This document shows positions 26,300-34,037 of a stretch of DNA of 64,000 bases, in pieces. The position numbers and the translations under genes were made by a program. This stretch comes from Chitinophagales bacterium (GTDB taxonomy: Bacteria > Bacteroidota > Bacteroidia > Chitinophagales > Chitinophagaceae): the NCBI GenBank assembly GCA_017303415.1, contig JAFLBJ010000001.1:248001-312000 (forward strand). The letters run 5' to 3'. The notes below the pieces were generated by a model. It ran no database searches. It worked only from the letters and a program-made list of their open reading frames with translations, and was not told where the DNA came from. Position 1 is the stretch's first letter. Each line of letters begins with the position of its first letter.

Positions 26300-26872
26300 A
26301 TGAAGCCGATACGGACATACTTTTTACTTTTTTTGCTGACCCCTTTTTTTCAGCAATGCAGTTATTCTCAATCATCCACCGCGAAAACCCCTACCATGGA
26401 CAGCACTGATAAAAAAAACCCGGCCTATTCCCGTACCGATACCAGCAAAGTGACCATCAGCGATGAAGAATGGCAGAAAATGCTCCCTAAAGAGGTTTAT
26501 TACGTAGCCCGGCAAAAGGGCACCGAAAGACCCTGGACCAGCAAGTTTGAAAAGTTCAGCGAAATTGGCACCTACTATTGTGCCGTTTGTGGCAATGCCC
26601 TTTTTAAAAGCGATACCAAATTTGAAAGCGGTTGCGGATGGCCCAGCTTCTACGAACCCATCAGCAAAGGCAGCATCATTTATACCCCCGATCACTCACA
26701 CGGTATGACACGCACCGAGGTACAATGCGGTCGTTGCAAATCTCACCTCGGACATGTTTTTGAAGATGGTCCTCCCCCTACCGGATTGCGGTATTGTATC
26801 AACGGCGTAGTTCTCGACTTTGAAAAAGCAAAAGAAGCGGAGAAAAATTATTCGGAGAAGAAGGAGCAGTGA
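26300..26872 (+). CDS. msrB: Peptide-methionine (R)-S-oxide reductase, exported lipoprotein form
   Basis: This 190-residue protein has lipobox FQQC (Cys20), so the enzyme is lipid-anchored in the envelope. The MsrB domain (about 50-185) has both zinc CxxC pairs, Cys94/Cys97 and Cys143/Cys146, plus GCGWPSF and the catalytic Cys166 in RYCINGV. It reduces methionine-R-sulfoxide in exported proteins. An envelope MsrB close to a Met-rich copper operon and a diheme peroxidase fits oxidative damage repair, although it is transcribed separately. It is followed by a 370-bp repeat block. Confidence 0.93.
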   Translation: MKPIRTYFLLFLLTPFFQQCSYSQSSTAKTPTMDSTDKKNPAYSRTDTSKVTISDEEWQKMLPKEVYYVARQKGTERPWTSKFEKFSEIGTYYCAVCGNALFKSDTKFESGCGWPSFYEPISKGSIIYTPDHSHGMTRTEVQCGRCKSHLGHVFEDGPPPTGLRYCINGVVLDFEKAKEAEKNYSEKKEQ

Positions 26873-27240
26873 GTGGGTGTTGGATGACAGATGACGGATG
26901 ACAGATGACAGAGGCTTGCTGTGCGAGACCTCTGGTCTCGCACCATTCTCCCGTCGCCTCTGGCGACAGGCATTTAAGCGCTAATTCAAATATTAAATGA
27001 ACTAAACTCGAGTCGCCAGAGGCGACAAGACAATCGTGCGAGACCAGAGGTCTCGCACAGCAACCTCCCCCATCCAACATCCAACATCCAACATCCCTCC
27101 TCCGTCATCTGTCATCCGTCATCTGTCATCCAACACCCAACATCCAACATCCGTCATCTGTCCCCCCACCCCCCACCCATAAAACTCTTTTCCCCCAATC
27201 CCCTATTTTAAGTAAGTTTAAGACCCAAAACTACCAAGCA
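26873..27240. repeat. Gene-free 368 bp: nested inverted-repeat block (GATGACR heptads outside, two palindrome pairs inside)
   Basis: The outer left arm (26877-26912) repeats GATGACR heptads; the outer right arm (27064-27150) carries the complementary CATCCAA/CATCTGT heptads. Inside are two REP-like palindromes in order A, B, then B and A inverted. A is 26921-26943 and 27036-27058 (10-bp stem GTGCGAGACC, loop TCT/AGA); B is 26953-26967 and 27012-27026 (stem GTCGCC, same loop). The innermost AT-rich stretch shows nothing. The block ends the msrB transcript region. The promoter for 27241 must lie in about 27170-27240, where I see only a weak TAAGTTTA. Confidence 0.75.
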
Positions 27241-30200
27241 ATGAGAAAGATCCTATCGATCCTGACCATCTCCCTTTTTGTTATTTCTACTACCCAGGCG
27301 CAAAAAATAAGCCTGGCTGATTTTAAAGGCTGGAAACCCCGCAATATCGGGCCTGCCGGTATGAGCGGTCGTATTACCGCCATCGATGCCGTAGCCAACG
27401 ATCCCGAAACAATTTATCTGGGTGCCGCCTCCGGTGGTGTGTGGAAGACCACCAATGCCGGAGCCAACTGGACCCCTGTATTTGATGACCAACCCATGCT
27501 GAATATCGGTTCCGTCGCCATTCAACAATCCAATCCCAATGTGATATGGGTGGGAACCGGGGAGGGAAACCCCCGCAACTCCATGAACCTGGGTGGGGGT
27601 ATTTACCGTTCGCTGGACGCCGGTAAAACCTGGAAAATGATGGGCCTGGAAAAAACCATCTGTATCCACCGGATCGTGATCGACCCCAATAACCCCAATG
27701 TAGTATATGCCGGTGCTATCGGTAACCCCTATGCCCCTCACCCGGAAAAAGGGGTATGGAAAACCACTGATGGTGGAGATACCTGGAGCCAGATCCTGAA
27801 AGTGAATGACAGCACGGGTTGCGCAGACCTCGTGATCGACCCCTCCAATCCCAATAAACTCATTGCCAATATGTGGCAGTTTTACCGGACACCCTACAGC
27901 TCAAAAAGTGGAGGCCCCGGTAGCGCCTTGTATATCACGGTAGATGGTGGCCGTAACTGGAAAAAACTCACTAGCAAGGAAGGCCTGCCCACAGGTGACC
28001 TTGGACGAATCGGTATCGCCTTCGCCCGCAGCCTGCCCGATCGTGTGTATGCAAAAATCGAAGCATCTAAAAATGGTTTTTATAAAAGTGATGATGGCGG
28101 GTTCACCTGGCAGCTCGTCAATAGCAATGCCACGGAGGTGACCGACCGCCCCTTTTATTACCAGGAAATCTATGTGGACCCCAAGAATGAAAACCGCATT
28201 TATGATATTCACTCCACAGTCACCCTGAGTGAGGATGGAGGAAAATCCTTTTCTACCCTCATCCCTTATAGCGGCATTCACCCCGATCACCATGCCTGGT
28301 GGATCAATCCCAATGACCCTAACTTTATCGTTGAGGGAAATGACGGCGGTATTGGTATCTCCCGTGATCGGGGCAAGACCTGGATCTTTGATGAAAAAAT
28401 TCCCGTTGGTCAATTCTATCATGTGAATGTAGATAACCAGACCCCCTATCGGGTCATGGGTGGTATGCAGGACAATGGTAGCTGGCATGGACCCGGCTAT
28501 AGCTGGAGCTCGGGTGGTATTCGCAACTATGATTGGGAGAATGTAGGCGGTGGCGACGGATTTGATGTTATGCCCGACGCGGAAGATCCAAGCTGGGTGT
28601 ACAGCATGAGCCAGCAGGGAAATGTGGGCCGCCGCAACTGGAAAACCGGTGAAAGCTGGTATATCCGTCCGGTGGCTGCCGATACCTCCATCAAACTTCG
28701 TTTTAACTGGAACTCGGCAATCGCTCAGGATCCATTTGATAAAAAGACCATCTACTTTGGCAGCCAGTTCGTACACAAAAGCACCAACAAAGGAGCTGCC
28801 TGGGAAATGATCTCCCCCGATCTGACCACCGACAACAAAGAACAACAGAAACAAAACGAAAACGGAGGTTTGACACTCGACATCACCGGTGCTGAAAATT
28901 ATAATACCATCCTGGCCATTGAACCCTCTCCCGCTGAAAAAGGCGTGATCTGGGTGGGAACCGATGATGGAAATGTTCAACTGACTCGTGATGGCGGTAA
29001 GACCTGGACCAATTTCCGGGGAAAGATCCCCGGAATGCCCGTCGGTGCCTGGGTCCCTCAGGTAAAAGCCTCGCGTACCAATGGCGGCGAAGTATTCGTC
29101 GTAGCCAATGATTACCGCCGGGGTGATTTCAAACCCTATATCTTCCGTACGACCGATTATGGTAAGACCTGGACCAGATTGGTAGATGAGAAAAAAGTAA
29201 AAGGCTATGCGCTCTGCGTATTGCAAGACCCCACAGAGAAGAACCTGATCTTTGTTGGCACAGAACATGGGCTCTGGATCAGTTTTGATAATGGGGCCAG
29301 TTTTGAACAATGGAAAAACGGATACCCCTCTGTTTCTACCTATGATCTCGCCATACAGGAAGCCGAGGCCGACCTGGTGATCGCCACGTTTGGACGCTCA
29401 CTCTGGGTGCTGGACGATATTCGTCCGCTCCGCAAATTGGCAGCCAACAATGGCAACAAACCCACAGCCCCCATTACCGCTTTTGCCGCACCCATAGGCT
29501 GGCAGGCATTTTATAAATCACCCGCCGGATATGAGTGGAGTGTGGATGGAATCTGGGATGCAGAAAATAAAGCCCGTGGAGCCGCCATTTCTTTTTATCT
29601 CAATAAACCAACCCGGACGACCCCGGCAGCGGCACCTGCCACAGAAGCAGCTCCCACAGCACCCATGATGCGCCAGGGAGGCGGTGGAGGAGGTGGACGC
29701 GGACAGTTTGGTGGTGGTGGTGGCCGAGGTGGAAACCGCGGCGATACCGTGATGGTGCGGATTTATAACGCAAAAAATGAATTGGTACGCAACCTGCGTT
29801 GGATGGCTGATTCGGGCTTTAACCGGATGTATTGGGGTATGGAAGAAAAAGGGTTCCGTCAACCCGGTGGACCCAAACCTGCACCAGGCTCTCCCGAACC
29901 CGGAGGTATGTCCGTTGATCCCGGAACCTACAAAGTAGTGTTGAACTATGCCCGCACATCGGATAGTGTATGGGTGGAGGTTAAAGCTGACCCACGTGCA
30001 GACAGAGATCCATCTGTTATTGCAGCTCAAAAGCAAATGTTTACCCGTCTTCAAAAATCATCCGACAAACTCAATGATGTATTGGACCGGATGACAGAAG
30101 CGGATGAGGCCTGTAATAAAATGAATGCCCAATTGAAGGACGTAAAGGGCAAGGAAGCGGATACACTCCGTAAAGCAACCAGTGCCATTCAAAAAGAGAT

Positions 30201-30486
30201 CACGGCCTTACGCGAGCGTATTTCAGGTAAAACAGATTCCCGTCAGGGATTGACCCGCTCATCAGATGTAACAGTCCTGAATATGTTGCGGAGCGCACGC
30301 CAATACATCGCCGCCAAACCCGTAGCACCAGGAAGCACCGAAGAAGCACTGACCGTAGCCGCTGAAAATGCTGTCAACACGATCGTAAGAGATGCCAATA
30401 CGCTGTTTACTGGCAAATGGAAAGAATACAAAAAACTGGTGGAAGAAACCAAGATCGAATTGGTGAAGGAGTATAGGGAGTTGTAG
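27241..30486 (+). CDS. VPS10/sortilin-like Asp-box beta-propeller protein
   Basis: This secreted protein of 1081 residues has a signal peptide ending TTQAQ. Residues about 30-740 are Asp-box/BNR propeller repeats (SxDxGxTW-type: TTNAGANW, TTDGGDTW, SDDGGFTW, TRDGGKTW), the fold of sortilin VPS10 and sialidase-like proteins. A Gly-rich linker near 805-835 (runs of 7 and 5 Gly) comes before a small beta domain and a helical C terminus. Homologues are abundant in Bacteroidota and often labelled glycosyl hydrolase, but no catalytic residues can be assigned. The surface role is unknown. No T9SS tail is visible. Confidence 0.88.
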   Translation: MRKILSILTISLFVISTTQAQKISLADFKGWKPRNIGPAGMSGRITAIDAVANDPETIYLGAASGGVWKTTNAGANWTPVFDDQPMLNIGSVAIQQSNPNVIWVGTGEGNPRNSMNLGGGIYRSLDAGKTWKMMGLEKTICIHRIVIDPNNPNVVYAGAIGNPYAPHPEKGVWKTTDGGDTWSQILKVNDSTGCADLVIDPSNPNKLIANMWQFYRTPYSSKSGGPGSALYITVDGGRNWKKLTSKEGLPTGDLGRIGIAFARSLPDRVYAKIEASKNGFYKSDDGGFTWQLVNSNATEVTDRPFYYQEIYVDPKNENRIYDIHSTVTLSEDGGKSFSTLIPYSGIHPDHHAWWINPNDPNFIVEGNDGGIGISRDRGKTWIFDEKIPVGQFYHVNVDNQTPYRVMGGMQDNGSWHGPGYSWSSGGIRNYDWENVGGGDGFDVMPDAEDPSWVYSMSQQGNVGRRNWKTGESWYIRPVAADTSIKLRFNWNSAIAQDPFDKKTIYFGSQFVHKSTNKGAAWEMISPDLTTDNKEQQKQNENGGLTLDITGAENYNTILAIEPSPAEKGVIWVGTDDGNVQLTRDGGKTWTNFRGKIPGMPVGAWVPQVKASRTNGGEVFVVANDYRRGDFKPYIFRTTDYGKTWTRLVDEKKVKGYALCVLQDPTEKNLIFVGTEHGLWISFDNGASFEQWKNGYPSVSTYDLAIQEAEADLVIATFGRSLWVLDDIRPLRKLAANNGNKPTAPITAFAAPIGWQAFYKSPAGYEWSVDGIWDAENKARGAAISFYLNKPTRTTPAAAPATEAAPTAPMMRQGGGGGGGRGQFGGGGGRGGNRGDTVMVRIYNAKNELVRNLRWMADSGFNRMYWGMEEKGFRQPGGPKPAPGSPEPGGMSVDPGTYKVVLNYARTSDSVWVEVKADPRADRDPSVIAAQKQMFTRLQKSSDKLNDVLDRMTEADEACNKMNAQLKDVKGKEADTLRKATSAIQKEITALRERISGKTDSRQGLTRSSDVTVLNMLRSARQYIAAKPVAPGSTEEALTVAAENAVNTIVRDANTLFTGKWKEYKKLVEETKIELVKEYREL

Positions 30487-30492
30487 TTTGTG

Positions 30493-30733
30493 GGATGTTG
30501 GATGACAGATGACGGATGACGGATGACGGATGACGGATGACGGAGGTTGGATGATGGATGTTGGATGTTGGATGTTGGATGACAGATGACCGATAATGAT
30601 TGTCTTAAGGCTAATGAATTTAAGCCGGACTTCCGACCCCGGACCTCCGTCATCCGTCATCTGTCATCTGTCATCCGTCATCCAACATCCGTCATCCGTC
30701 ATCTGTCATCTGTCATCCAACAACCAACCTCCA
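30493..30733. repeat. Periodic hairpin, GATGACR heptads, downstream of the VPS10-like gene
   Basis: The left arm (30493-30593) has about 14 heptads of GATGACG, GATGACA and GATGTTG type. The right arm (30643-30733) has the complementary CATCCGT, CATCTGT and CATCCAA words. About 50 bp of unique DNA separate them. Purine words come first on the upstream gene's transcript. It belongs to the same word family as 26873-27240 and 60277-60336. Confidence 0.8.
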
Positions 30734-30748
30734 AACCCCCAAATCGGC

Positions 30749-30756
30749 TATCTTTG
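30749..30756 (+). promoter_or_regulatory. -7 box TATCTTTG, leaderless arrangement, aminotransferase gene
   Basis: Exact TAnnTTTG match followed by CCGC and then the ATG at 30761, the same 4-bp spacing as rlmD and paaZ. It also fixes the start codon downstream of the repeat-derived frame. Confidence 0.65.
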
Positions 30757-30760
30757 CCGC

Positions 30761-32017
30761 ATGAAACTATCTCAATTAGCCGAAACACTGATCGGGTCGG
30801 AGATTGTGAAGCTGGGAGGAGAAATCCGCGAGAAGATCAGACAGGGAGAAAAGATCTATAATTTCACGGTGGGTGATTTTGACCCCTCCATTTTTCCTAT
30901 TCCAACGGAATTAGAAGAAGCGATCATTGATTCCTATCGCAAGCATTTTACCAACTACCCCGCTGCCGATGGCAACCTCGACCTGCGGGAAGCTATTTCG
31001 GCATTTAGCCGGGAAAGACAAAAACTGGATTATTCCCCCAAGGAAATATTAGTCTCCGGAGGCGGACGCCCACTGATCTATGCAGTGTACCGCTCCGTTT
31101 GCGATGCCGGCGAAAAAGTGATCTATCCGGTGCCTTCCTGGAACAATAACCACTATACGCATTTTGTACAAGGCAATCATACGGTGATCGAAACCTCGGC
31201 CGAAACGAATTTCATGCCTACGGCCTCCGCCATTCGCCCTCACCTGGATGGAGCCACCCTGATCGCCCTTTGTTCACCCCAAAACCCTACCGGGACCACC
31301 TTTCGTAAAAAGGAACTGGAGGATATCTGTGACATGGTACTGGAGGAAAATGCCAAAAGAGGCGATGATGAAAAAAAGCTCTTTCTGATGTATGATCAGA
31401 TGTACTGGCACCTTACCTATGGAGATATCCGTCACTATGACCCGGTATCACTGCGCCCGGCGATGCGGGAATACACCATTTTTATTGATGCGATCAGTAA
31501 GGTATTTGCCTCTACCGGTGTGCGGGTAGGTTGGGCCATGGGTCCCGAAAAGGTTATGGCCAAAATGCGCGCCATCCTCACCCATGTGGGTGCCTGGGCA
31601 CCAATGGCTGAACAAAAGGCCGTAGCAAAATTCCTTCCCAATGCAGGGGCCATTGACAAATTTCTCCAGCATTTCCGTACCGAACTATTGGAAAGGCTGC
31701 ATCGTATTCACGCCCATTTTATCGCCATGAAAAAAGCGGGGCTCCCGGTAGATGCCATAGCCCCCGAAGCAGGGATCTATCTCACTATACAGATCGATGC
31801 GGCCGGCAAAACAACCCGCGATGGAAGTCTGCTCGCCACCCAGGCCGATGTTACCGCCTACCTGCTAAACCAGGCGCGGCTGGCCGTGGTCCCCTTCTAT
31901 GCCTTTGGCGCCAGCAATACATCCTCCTGGTACCGGTTAAGTGTTGGCACCTGTAAAAAAGAAGAAATTGATGAAATGGCGGGAAAATTAGAGCAGGCGT
32001 TAAGGGAGCTATCCTGA
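30761..32017 (+). CDS. Class I/II PLP-dependent aminotransferase (aspartate aminotransferase-like)
   Basis: The ATG at 30761 gives 418 residues; the open frame extends upstream only through CATCCGTCATC repeat DNA. The fold-type I features are clear: NYPAADGNLDLR, the Asn/Pro pair in SPQNPTGT, the PLP Lys in DAISKVFASTGVRVGW and the substrate Arg in WYRLSVG. It transfers amino groups between amino acids and 2-oxo acids with PLP; the exact amino acid cannot be read. The very short leader is unusual. No biosynthetic partner genes are adjacent. Confidence 0.88.
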   Translation: MKLSQLAETLIGSEIVKLGGEIREKIRQGEKIYNFTVGDFDPSIFPIPTELEEAIIDSYRKHFTNYPAADGNLDLREAISAFSRERQKLDYSPKEILVSGGGRPLIYAVYRSVCDAGEKVIYPVPSWNNNHYTHFVQGNHTVIETSAETNFMPTASAIRPHLDGATLIALCSPQNPTGTTFRKKELEDICDMVLEENAKRGDDEKKLFLMYDQMYWHLTYGDIRHYDPVSLRPAMREYTIFIDAISKVFASTGVRVGWAMGPEKVMAKMRAILTHVGAWAPMAEQKAVAKFLPNAGAIDKFLQHFRTELLERLHRIHAHFIAMKKAGLPVDAIAPEAGIYLTIQIDAAGKTTRDGSLLATQADVTAYLLNQARLAVVPFYAFGASNTSSWYRLSVGTCKKEEIDEMAGKLEQALRELS

Positions 32018-32041
32018 TAAAAAGTTAATAGCAAACAGCTA

Positions 32042-32284
32042 TTAATTCTTATTCAACAGAAAATAAAACGGCTTTAATTCAGACTGGCGGCGGACGCGTA
32101 AGATCTTGCTTTTACGTTGAGTGATGCGGGTATTGGCCACTAACTCATGGGCCTTGCAGAAACGATCATCGTGAAAGGAGTATTTCAATAACCGATTGAT
32201 ACCGGCTACTTCCAGTTCCAGTTCCTCTTTGCTCATTAAAGCTGTACGCAAGAGGACAAGCAGTTCCCTGTTTACTCTTTTCAT
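32042..32284 (-). CDS. Hypothetical small basic protein
   Basis: This protein of 80 residues is basic and mainly helical, with no signal peptide and no motif I recognise. It starts 21 bp after the stop of a 47-residue lipoprotein gene on the same strand, which makes a two-gene unit plausible and supports it being real. There is no convincing ribosome-binding site. It could be a small regulatory or nucleic-acid-binding protein, but nothing in the sequence shows that. Confidence 0.45.
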   Translation of the reverse strand: MKRVNRELLVLLRTALMSKEELELEVAGINRLLKYSFHDDRFCKAHELVANTRITQRKSKILRVRRQSELKPFYFLLNKN

Positions 32285-32305
32285 TGGTTCGTTACAATCG
32301 ATGTT

Positions 32306-32449
32306 TCAATATCCAACCATGCCCTTTTTATTGGGGCATCCGCAATCACTACCCTTCGCTTTGGATGTGTAATAATTGCGTTGACAGCCTGATGCTATGA
32401 TCATTCCCATCAATAACACGATTAACCAGATATTGTTTCTTCGCATCAT
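32306..32449 (-). CDS. Tiny lipoprotein, 47 residues
   Basis: I read this by hand on the minus strand: ATG at 32449 (a second ATG follows at 32446) to TGA at 32308-32306. It has a classic lipoprotein signal: MMRRNN, a hydrophobic stretch, then lipobox IASGC (Cys22). The short mature part contains DCGCP with two more Cys and several Lys. Such mini-lipoproteins are common in Bacteroidota and usually unannotated. It lies upstream of the 80-residue gene at 32042. Confidence 0.7.
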   Translation of the reverse strand: MMRRNNIWLIVLLMGMIIASGCQRNYYTSKAKGSDCGCPNKKGMVGY

Positions 32450-32503
32450 ACTAAGATTTCTAAATTAAACTATTTTCGGTTCAAATTAGTATGTTTTTGA
32501 CCG

Positions 32504-33541
32504 ATGGATGAAAAATTTAACTCCGATCAAAGGGGCACAAAAACCGTGCTGGTCGCCCCGCTCGACTGGGGCCTCGGTCATACTACCCGTTGTATCCCAA
32601 TTATTAATGATTTATTGAATAGTGGAAACCGGGTAATCCTTGCGGGAAACCCCGTACAACAGCAAATTTTCGCTACCGAATTTCCCGGCCTGGACTGTAT
32701 CCCACTGGAAGGCTATGGAATCCGTTATGGCCGGGGTAAATGGAACACCATATTCAGACTTATCACCCAATTGCCAAAACTAACCCGCGCGATAAGCCGG
32801 GAAAATGCCTGGCTTAAAGAGCAGGTAAAAAATAAAGGGATTGATATGGTCATTTCCGACAATCGGTATGGCCTGTATAACCCGGCCATTCATTCCGTGA
32901 TACTCACTCACCAATTAGCGATTAGGCCTCCCTGGGGAAAGTTGGGAATGGGTTTGTTGCAAAAATGGAATTACCGTCACCTGGAAAAGTTCAACGCATG
33001 TTGGGTGCCTGATTGGGAGGAGGAAATGGCATGTCTGGCCGGTGAACTCTCGCACCCGCAAAAACTACCCGCGATTCCCCTGCGGTACATCGGCCCGCTC
33101 TCGCGGTTTACATACAATGCGGCGGTACCTGAAACCAATCGCCTGCTCATCATCCTGAGTGGACCAGAGCCTGGTCGTACAATATGGGAAGAAAAGTTAA
33201 TGCGTGAAATCGCAGCCTATACGCATCCCATCACCTTGATCAGGGGTTTACCTCGGGGAGGAAAACCGCTAACCTCATTTCCCCACTTAGAGGTGTTTGA
33301 CCATTTGCCTGCGCATCAATTACAAACAGCGATCGAAAAAGCGGAGTGGATAATTGCCCGGGCAGGGTATAGCACCATCATGGACCTGACAACCTTGCAA
33401 AAAAAAGCGATCCTTATTCCTACCCCGGGACAAAGTGAACAGGAATATCTGGCAAACTATTTACAGAAGAAAGGAATTTTTTTTAGCGAAAGGGAAAACT
33501 CATTTTCACTAAAAGACTTCTTTAATAAATCAGTCCGCTAG
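32504..33541 (+). CDS. MurG-like glycosyltransferase family protein
   Basis: This 345-residue protein begins with the GT-B nucleotide-sugar pattern DWGLGHTTRC (about 19-28), like the GxGH loop of MurG. Its C-terminal half has ILSGPEPGR and a second GT-B domain with IIARAGYSTIMDL, the UDP-sugar donor site. Members of this family transfer hexosamine or another sugar, probably in envelope glycan or lipid glycosylation. TATGTTTTTG 6 bp before the ATG looks like a -7 box. The 3' end overlaps the SixA-like gene by 12 bp, convergently. Donor and acceptor are unknown. Confidence 0.78.
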   Translation: MDEKFNSDQRGTKTVLVAPLDWGLGHTTRCIPIINDLLNSGNRVILAGNPVQQQIFATEFPGLDCIPLEGYGIRYGRGKWNTIFRLITQLPKLTRAISRENAWLKEQVKNKGIDMVISDNRYGLYNPAIHSVILTHQLAIRPPWGKLGMGLLQKWNYRHLEKFNACWVPDWEEEMACLAGELSHPQKLPAIPLRYIGPLSRFTYNAAVPETNRLLIILSGPEPGRTIWEEKLMREIAAYTHPITLIRGLPRGGKPLTSFPHLEVFDHLPAHQLQTAIEKAEWIIARAGYSTIMDLTTLQKKAILIPTPGQSEQEYLANYLQKKGIFFSERENSFSLKDFFNKSVR

Positions 33542-34024
33542 TTTGGGGTAATCGAAGAAAAGGAATTCTTTCTCCGCCTTCTGATATTCCTTCCATTTCT
33601 CCGTGTGTATCTTCACGGCAAAGATGCCACAGGTGGGCATGTTGTCGAGTCTTGTGCGTGTAAGGGAATTGACAAAATCGGTAATACCAGGGTTATGGGA
33701 AAACAATGCAATTGTTGAGAACTCATCCGGACATTCATCTACCACTCTCCGGAAAACATCCGGCGTGGCATGATAGAGATCGGGTTCTTTGATTATTTTT
33801 TCGGGTTCCAGATCAAAGGCCCGGGCAAAGAATTCTGCCGTGGTAAATGCCCTTTTAGCCGTACTTGAAATAAAAGCATCAATCGGCATCTGACGCTTCT
33901 TCAACCGCTCTGCCATACGCGGGGCGTCTTTCAATCCCCGCTCATTCAAGGCACGATGAAAATCCCCCAGACTGGGAACCGACCAATCGCTTTTGGCATG
34001 CCGTATAAGCAGAAGCGTTTTCAA
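33530..34024 (-). CDS. SixA-like histidine phosphatase
   Basis: This 164-residue phosphatase of the phosphoglycerate-mutase superfamily has the RHAKSDW signature, with catalytic RH at 8-9 and the second His in FSHNPGIT. SixA in E. coli removes phosphate from a phospho-His; other members act on small phosphorylated metabolites. The start must be the TTG at 34024, because the RH motif is so close to the N terminus and no ATG or GTG precedes it. It begins 13 bp after the purF stop, so translation is probably coupled to purF. Confidence 0.85.
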   Translation of the reverse strand: MKTLLLIRHAKSDWSVPSLGDFHRALNERGLKDAPRMAERLKKRQMPIDAFISSTAKRAFTTAEFFARAFDLEPEKIIKEPDLYHATPDVFRRVVDECPDEFSTIALFSHNPGITDFVNSLTRTRLDNMPTCGIFAVKIHTEKWKEYQKAEKEFLFFDYPKLAD

Positions 34025-34037
34025 ATTTCTTATTTCT

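Noticed and set aside
27901..29310. 469-codon open frame on the minus strand opposite the VPS10-like gene
   Set aside because: Antisense shadow of the Asp-box repeats; no start context, no family resemblance.
26873..30740. CRISPR array suggested by regularly spaced short repeats
   Set aside because: The units are 7 bp in direct tandem with no spacers, occur in complementary arms, and there are no cas genes.
30596..30760. N-terminal extension of the aminotransferase rich in SSVI and HPSS
   Set aside because: It is the translation of CATCCGTCATC repeats; the -7 box at 30749 and family alignment place the start at 30761.
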